Source of the DNA: an uncultured Curvibacter sp.
GTDB lineage: Bacteria > Pseudomonadota > Gammaproteobacteria > Burkholderiales > Burkholderiaceae_C
Length of the DNA: 34,596 nucleotides
Direction: 5' to 3'
Assembly (NCBI GenBank): GCA_903834975.1
Contig: CAILKX010000102.1
Coordinates: forward strand, 1-34,596
Part shown: positions 34,384-34,596 of the stretch, in pieces
How the letters are laid out: each line of letters begins with the position of its first letter
How positions within the stretch are numbered: the first letter of the stretch is position 1
Program-made: the position numbers and the translations under genes
The notes under the pieces: model-generated
Seen by the model: the letters and a program-made list of their open reading frames with translations, nothing else
The model's database searches: none
What the model was told of the DNA's origin: nothing

Positions 34384-34596
34384 TGAAAATGCAAATGCCC
34401 ATCTTGCCCTTCCTCAAAATTCACACCGTGGCCTTGTTTTTGGCCTTCATGTCGGCTTGCCTGGTGACGCCGTCAGTCGCCCTGGCGCAAGCCGAAGGCC
34501 TGTCCGAGTTCAAGCTGGCCAATGGCATGACCCTGATCGTCAAGCCCGACCACCGAGCGCCCACGGTCGCCCACATGCTGTGGGTGGGCGTCGGCG
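34383..34596 (+). CDS. M16-family zinc peptidase, 3' truncated by the window (alternative in-frame ATG at 34371)
   Basis: MKMQMPILPFLKIHTVALFLAFMSACLVTPSVALAQAEGLSEFKLANGMTLIVKPDHRAPTVAHMLWVGVG: signal peptide and the typical M16 N-terminal strand. Confidence 0.85.
   Translation, partial: MKMQMPILPFLKIHTVALFLAFMSACLVTPSVALAQAEGLSEFKLANGMTLIVKPDHRAPTVAHMLWVGVG

Noticed and set aside
1-34596. Search for CRISPR arrays, IS elements, prophage, toxin-antitoxin or defence islands
   Set aside because: By eye I found no regularly spaced direct repeats, transposase or integrase motifs, or attachment-site duplication at tRNA-Arg; flanking genes are chromosomal housekeeping genes.

Overview
The window is beta-proteobacterial chromosome, probably Burkholderiales/Comamonadaceae-like judging from protein families and gene order; I ran no search. 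It contains five main blocks. (1) About 1-12.8 kb, all + strand: a pectin/galacturonate utilisation locus with a partial altronate dehydratase, tagaturonate reductase, TonB-dependent receptor, CE12-type rhamnogalacturonan acetylesterase, an unusual single-chain GH28 polygalacturonase + CE8 pectin methylesterase fusion, a Tat-signal GH28 enzyme, a GntR/FCD regulator and a KDG kinase. (2) 12.8-15.7 kb, - strand: a three-gene TRAP transporter with a conspicuous 46-bp inverted-repeat operator upstream of dctP. (3) 15.8-22.7 kb: tRNA-Arg(CCT) and housekeeping genes (VWA protein, MoxR ATPase, di-haem cytochrome c, DUF1841, orphan ParA, MaoC, TrmL, ComF, BioC-like methyltransferase). (4) 22.7-32.1 kb: an aa3-type cytochrome c oxidase biogenesis cluster with several small ORFs missing from the supplied track. 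(5) 32.1 kb to the end: rpoH with a perfect CIRCE element upstream, ftsY, and a partial M16 peptidase. I see no CRISPR array, transposon, prophage or obvious defence island. The best leads are the GH28-CE8 fusion and its operon, the dctP operator, the perfect CIRCE upstream of rpoH, a SCO-like protein with a CxxxC motif and distal His in the cox cluster, start codons sharing a CATG palindrome at DUF2909/SURF1, and mirrored -10 elements between closely spaced divergent genes.
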